Source: Rhynochetos jubatus (lineage: Eukaryota > Chordata > Aves > Eurypygiformes > Rhynochetidae). Taken from it: DNA of 64,000 bases. Positions 59,601-64,000 of the stretch are shown piece by piece. The notes under the pieces were generated by a model. That model saw nothing but the letters and a program-made list of their open reading frames with translations. It searched no databases and had not been told where the DNA came from. The position numbers were made by a program, and so were the translations under genes. The stretch is from assembly GCA_027574665.1 (NCBI GenBank), contig CM050676.1, forward strand, positions 4,578,157-4,642,156, given 5' to 3'. Positions within the stretch are counted from its first letter, which is position 1. Every line of letters starts with the position of its first letter.

Positions 59601-60399
59601 GACAGTGGGATTAAACTCACTTTGTGACCATGGCTGGCCACATCTGAGCTCTGGCCTTCTCTGGAGTATGTGCACAATGTAGAAAGGCACTGCCAAATGG
59701 GAGCAGAGTATCAGCCAAATTCAGAAACCAGCCAGAGTCAGGTATCGTGGGAAAATATCCATAAAGTGTTCAGGAGACAATTAGCAGAATGTTTCTTCTT
59801 GATTTGTCAACTGGTGGTTAATGTCTGCGCAGCAGCACTTGGGTTTATCTTTATCTCCTTCTGCTGTGTTTGGTGCAATTGTATATCTAAATGTTTTTTA
59901 TCTATTTAATATCCATCTCTTGTTTTAATCTTATTCTATTTAAGATTTTGGCCTTATAGACCCTCATGGAAAAGCTAATTTATTCAGAGAGGCAAAAGAA
60001 TTTCCTTTTATTGTGAACAGGGCTAGAGAAAAAATGGTAGGAAGTCAAAGCTAAAAACTTTGGGATGGATGTTACAAACACATTTTTAATAGTGGAGGCA
60101 TTGGAACAATTCATTGTAGGATTTGGTACATTCTGCGTTGCTTGAAAACTTTAAATCAAGATCAGATGGATTTTTACTTACATTTTCTAGCTGCATTCAG
60201 AGTGGGACAGAGGAATCACCGCGGGGTTCTCTGGCTGGGGGTATGAATGCACTCACTGCTACTCTCCATGCGATGTTTGAAATGGCGCTACAGACAGTCA
60301 GCTGAGGGCTGAACAACCTCTAGGAAGACAAGTTGGAATTCCAGTTAAACCTTTTTGCAAAATTATGTGTCAGTGAAAAATTTTGCTTCTTTCTTCCAG
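50641..60399. other. Region upstream of the ZAP70 ATG exon
   Basis: Nearly 10 kb with no recognised coding exon. A TATATATA element at 57109-57116 and a C-rich stretch at 56690-56840 are the visible marks. Mammalian ZAP70 has noncoding leader exons; their counterparts probably lie here or further upstream but cannot be placed from sequence alone. Confidence 0.55.
56795..56807. repeat. Poly-C tract (C13)
   Basis: Homopolymer of 13 C inside a generally C-rich stretch (56690-56840). Confidence 0.9.
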
Positions 60400-60454
60400 A
60401 TCGAGCACCAGCAGCACGTGAGCCAACCCGAGCAGTCCTGGTAAGCGTGCAGAG
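60400..60454 (+). promoter_or_regulatory. ZAP70: 5'UTR part of ZAP70 first coding exon
   Basis: Begins after a pyrimidine tract and acceptor TTTCTTCCAG| at 60399. 55 nt long, no upstream ATG. It contains a donor-like CTG|GTAAGC at 60440; the remaining distance to the ATG is far too short for an intron, so it is treated as a decoy. Confidence 0.75.
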
Positions 60455-60856
60455 ATGCCAGATGCTGCTGCTCACCTGCCCTTCTACTACGGCAGCATTG
60501 CCAGGTCAGAGGCGGAGGAGTACCTCAAGCTAGCAGGGATGTCGGACGGCCTGTTCCTGCTGCGGCAATGCCTGCGCACTCTGGGCGGGTACGTCCTCTC
60601 CATGGTCTGCAACCTGCAGTTTTACCATTACTCCATCGAGCGCCAGATGAACGGCACTTACGCCATTGCGGGGGGCAAAGCTCACTGTGGGCCGGAGGAG
60701 CTCTGTGAGTTTTATTCCAAGGATGCCGACGGGCTCTGCTGTACCCTCCGCAAGCCCTGCAACCGCCCCAGTGGTGTGGACCCCCAGCCCGGTGTCTTCG
60801 ACAGCATGAGGGACAATATGGTGCGCGAATATGTCCGGCAGACGTGGAAACTAGAG
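60455..60856 (+). CDS. ZAP70: ZAP70 coding exon 1 (N-SH2 and interdomain A start)
   Basis: 134 codons from [20 protein letters not shown] to RQTWKLE, phase-0 end. The start matches the human MPDPAAHLPFFYGSI. The whole N-SH2 domain lies in this exon. Donor GAG|GTACTG. The beta-D region reads [15 protein letters not shown], closer to SYK (HHYTIER) than to human ZAP70 (HHFPIER). Confidence 0.97.
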
Positions 60857-63064
60857 GTACTGGCCACTGCCTAGGGTGGTGTGGGACTGCGCAAGGAGCA
60901 CTCCCTGGGGGCTTGCTGCCACTTGCCACCCTGACCTCCTGTGTCACTGTCATCCCCCTCTCACAGCAAGGTCCTTCTCCTCGGAGGCTGCTGGCCCTAA
61001 GGGCAGTCTTAAATTTCTCTCTTTTCCAGTTTCTTCTTCAGAAACAGGTCTAAGCATCTTCCAAGCCTTCAAGCTCTTCCTCCTCTGAACAGCTTATGTT
61101 GCATATGCTCTGCAGGGCCTTGGAGCTCTCTGCCCACTTTGCCAGGATCTCCCCATGTGCCATTTGCTCTCCTGCAGCACGTGGGACACTCACTGCTGTT
61201 AGACCATTGCTCTCTGTGTGAGGTGCCTGTGCCTCCATAACATAGTGCTGAAGGTGGAATGAAACCGGACTTAAATCCTTGCTCAGGTTTTCCGTGCTCT
61301 TTGAAGTCAGTGGACGTTTTGCCTGTGAGACTGAGGTACCAGGTAATGGATAACGTCTGTCTGTTATTTAAATTTAAAAATAGCTGCAGACTGGTTTCTG
61401 CATTTTGTTGCAGGCTGTAATATCTATACAATAAGGCAAAATTCTGTAAATGGTCACACTGGCAGCCATGTCATTAATTTCCTTCTACCTGCTCTCACTT
61501 CAGGAATGGCTACTCAGACACTTCCAAGTCCCCGCAGAAAGACAGCTCTGGCATTTTATTTATGGAGCCTTTGTACAAGAGATCTCTAAATTTAGTTTAT
61601 TTTAAACCAAAGATGCTTGACAGAATGAAGTATCTATGGGGTTGCACTGGTAGATAACACACAGGACATTGCCACCTACTGGCAGTTGTTTATAAAATGT
61701 GTAGGGCCAATAAAATTAATTTAGGGTCTCCCATGATTTCTAGACAGCCCTGCTCTTGTCAAGTTGTAGCGCTTGGGAACAGTGAGCAGCCAGGAAGGCA
61801 GAGGCACCAGAAAGAGGTCCTGCTCTCCCAGAAATACGAAGCTGAAAGCCTGATGTCAAGATTCCCTGTACCAGCATGATGACTTCTCTCTTCCCTCACC
61901 AGCAAGTCAATGGAGTTTAGCTGGATTTCGGGCTTGGGACCAATTTAGATAAGCAAGGGATTCTGCTCTGCAGTAGAATAGAATTCAATCCACTATTGTT
62001 ATAGACATGATTAAAGCCAAAGACACTTCAGATATGAGACCTTCCAAGTTTCCTGTGTTGTCTGACCAAAAGGGTGTAAACCAAACTGCAGAATCCATGC
62101 AACAATGCAGCAGTGGCAGGAGGTCTCACTTCTCACTCTTCTCCAGGGTGATGCACTGGAACAGGCCATCATAAGCCAGGCTCCACAGGTGGAGAAGCTC
62201 ATTGCCACCACAGCCCATGAGAGGATGGCCTGGTACCACGGCAGCATCGCCCGGGATGAAGCTGAACGGAGGCTCTACTCTGGGGCACAGCCTGATGGGA
62301 AATTCCTGTAAGTATGCAAATCCTGGCAGATGCTGTGATCCCTGCACTTCCTTCCATTTCCCCATCCTCACTACCCTGTAGCTATTTGTTTCCCATGGCA
62401 ATGCCTGAGAGGAGGTTGAGCTGAATATGGTCAGACTGTGGTCACAGATCTTTCAAAGGCAGGGTCTGACACCCCAAACCTGTTATTGCCCAGTGTCTGG
62501 CCTCCATGAAGAGCCTATCTTGAGCTTTATTTGTCTCTCTTGTTTAGATATCTCTATAAGGTATGCTTGTTAATGCCCCAGATGATATCAGATATAGGGT
62601 TCAGTGGGTGAAGACATTTAACACTGACATGTAGACAATGTATGGCCCATAAAGTACAGGAGAAACATTTGCTCTGCATCTCTGCTGAGACATCCCTTCA
62701 TTTAATTATCTCCTGAATGAGGTAGGGAAAGAAAGAATTAGGCGGAGAGGGTGGAGGAGAAAGTCAAGAGACTGAAGGTGAAGGCTTCCCCCTCAGCTTC
62801 CACAGAGGAGTGGCAATTCCAGCAGTGAGGGGCAGGGACGCCTACCAAGTACCCACCTAGCTGCAGCCATGCTAATTTGCAGGGCAAAACCTAGATTTGC
62901 TTTTAATAGTTCTCCTTCCTAACAGGCTGAGGGAACGGAAGGAGAATGGTGCCTACGCCCTCTCCCTCGTCTATGGCAAAACAGTCTATCACTATCGGAT
63001 AGACCAGGACAAGTCCGGCAAGTACTCCATCCCCGAGGGGACCAAGTTCGACACGCTCTGGCAG
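60455..63064 (+). CDS. ZAP70: ZAP70, 5' part of gene (3 coding exons, 234 codons)
   Basis: Cytoplasmic Syk-family tyrosine kinase whose tandem SH2 domains dock on doubly phosphorylated ITAMs of the CD3/zeta chains after T-cell receptor engagement. Three plus-strand exons join in phase (402+161+139 nt). Residues 1 to about 105 form N-SH2 with the phosphotyrosine-binding arginine R37 (GLFLLRQ). Interdomain A follows, with the conserved tyrosine in [14 protein letters not shown]2 starts near 160 with [20 protein letters not shown] and has R190 (FLLRER). It is ZAP70 rather than its paralogue SYK because of [45 protein letters not shown] and GKTVYHYRI. Human ZAP70 is about 619 residues; the remainder of C-SH2, interdomain B and the kinase domain lie past the right edge. 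No disruption is seen. Confidence 0.97.
60857..62146 (+). other. ZAP70 intron between coding exons 1 and 2
   Basis: 1290 bp, GT...AG bounded; no repeat or further exon recognised. Confidence 0.8.
62147..62307 (+). CDS. ZAP70: ZAP70 coding exon 2 (interdomain A end, C-SH2 start)
   Basis: 161 nt, residues 135-187 plus two bases, from [20 protein letters not shown] and [20 protein letters not shown] to QPDGKFL. Acceptor CTTCTCCAG|GGT; donor CT|GTAAGT. Confidence 0.97.
62308..62925 (+). other. ZAP70 intron between coding exons 2 and 3
   Basis: 618 bp, GT...AG bounded; nothing else recognised. Confidence 0.8.
62926..63064 (+). CDS. ZAP70: ZAP70 coding exon 3 (C-SH2 core)
   Basis: 139 nt completing L188, then residues 189-234: [46 protein letters not shown]. 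Supplies the C-SH2 phosphotyrosine-binding R190. Acceptor CCTAACAG|G; donor CAG|GTACTG, phase 0. The next expected segment (LVEYLKLKxDGL) is not in 63065-64000. Confidence 0.96.
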
Positions 63065-64000
63065 GTACTGTAAGGTGGGATCCTGACCACTGGTGTCCTA
63101 ATAAAGCAAAGGCACTTTTCCCTTGTTACAGCAGCCCATGCCTGGAGGGAATGGAAAGGCCATGTGGAGCTTTAAAGGCTTTAAGACAGTAGTTGGGTGG
63201 TTGGTTGCAGCCCCTTTCAGAAAACCCTTCCATTCCCTGGGTCTGGCTGTCTAGGAGCTCACCTCGTTGCATTTATGTCTGTGCCCTCATAGCTAAGGAG
63301 GTCTAAGCCCAGGATATCACAGCAGCTCTGAAATAGTGCTGGCTTTACCACTACCTTCGTGCCTTACACCACTGTGGTGCCTTTCCAAGGAAGCAAGAGG
63401 ATTAATGCTTTAATTTCTAGCTTTAAGCCAGGATACTTGAGATGGTTATGTTAGTTAAGTTTTCCCCCCATCAGCAAACTTCACACATTCAGCGTGCAGC
63501 TTGGATCTCTGCCTCCATGGGATTGCTCATTGGCCTGTCCCTCCCACACATCCCTCACGCTGCTTCTGGACCCCCAAAACCGTTGTGTGCAGATTGCCGC
63601 TTGATTTTCCAACTGACTGATTTCTGTGCAGAGAGTAGGGGAGACCCGAAATCTTGAGCCAGCTGCCAAAATCTTTACATGGCAGAATATCCGAGTGCCA
63701 GGAGACATATCCTACCAACCCAAGAGTCAGGGACTTTGGGAAGTAGAGAGGGCTGTATTGCCCCAGCAGTCCTCATGAGGGTGGGGTAGGGTTTTAGGGA
63801 ATGTGACACATAGCCAAGCAGCTCTTGGCACTGCTGGGGAGTCGCATGCCCCCCCTGGAGCCCATCTCTGACCCCTGACACACACCTCGGACCTGCTCCA
63901 GGGAACAGATACTAGCGCTTCCTCTTGGGTAGGGCTGTCTGAGGGATGGTAACTCTGTTTTGCCAAGTTTTTAAATTCCCAGGACTGTTTTCACTCTGAA
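63065..64000 (+). other. ZAP70 intron after coding exon 3 (partial)
   Basis: Intronic up to the window edge; no further exon or repeat recognised. Confidence 0.75.

Noticed and set aside
1-64000. tRNA genes, rRNA, CRISPR arrays, bacterial operons or phage elements
   Set aside because: No tRNA box B-like cloverleaf, rRNA block or regularly spaced repeats were seen, and all supported genes are intron-containing vertebrate genes.

Overview
The window looks like nuclear DNA from a bird. The evidence is: CR1-family retrotransposons are the main dispersed repeats, and two copies end in the avian ATTCTATG-type 3' tail; no Alu, B1 or L1 elements were seen; the introns are fairly short; and two spliced genes encode proteins that are recognisably vertebrate. 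The moderate-to-high GC content and compact introns would suit a microchromosome, but that is inference.

Left part, about 1-29600, minus strand. This holds the 5' half of ADAMTS10, a secreted zinc metalloprotease acting on extracellular-matrix microfibrils. Ten coding exons between 4788 and 26241 join in phase to exactly 500 codons: signal peptide, propeptide, complete catalytic domain and the start of the disintegrin-like module. The rest of the gene (about 600 residues in the human protein) lies off the left edge. An upstream part of the first coding exon (26242-26488) is probably 5'UTR, and a CpG-rich block at 29190-29580 is the best promoter candidate. The introns carry CR1 copies (1-554, about 2641-3945, 13751-13866), an ancient CR1/L3 relic (19685-20035), a MIR-like fragment and a strong hairpin.

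Middle part, about 29600-60400. About 31 kb with no exon I can identify as protein-coding. It holds decayed repeats (39675-39800, 42040-42115, 50170-50640, MIR-like pieces), poly-A and poly-C tracts, a 26-bp tandem duplication, a GATA plus TCF/LEF motif cluster near 38944-39019 and a small exon-like unit at 43661-43694. Several long open frames here look like chance.

Right part, 60400-64000, plus strand. This holds the first three coding exons of ZAP70, the T-cell-receptor proximal tyrosine kinase. They encode the N-terminal SH2 domain, interdomain A and most of the C-terminal SH2 domain (234 codons). The rest of C-SH2, interdomain B and the kinase domain lie off the right edge.

The two genes are divergent (head to head), so the middle block is the shared upstream space of both. 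There is no functional reason to expect co-regulation: one product is a matrix protease, the other a lymphocyte kinase. In human the two genes are on different chromosomes (19p13.2 and 2q11.2), so this linkage is the most notable large-scale observation. No CRISPR arrays, operons, rRNA or tRNA genes were seen.
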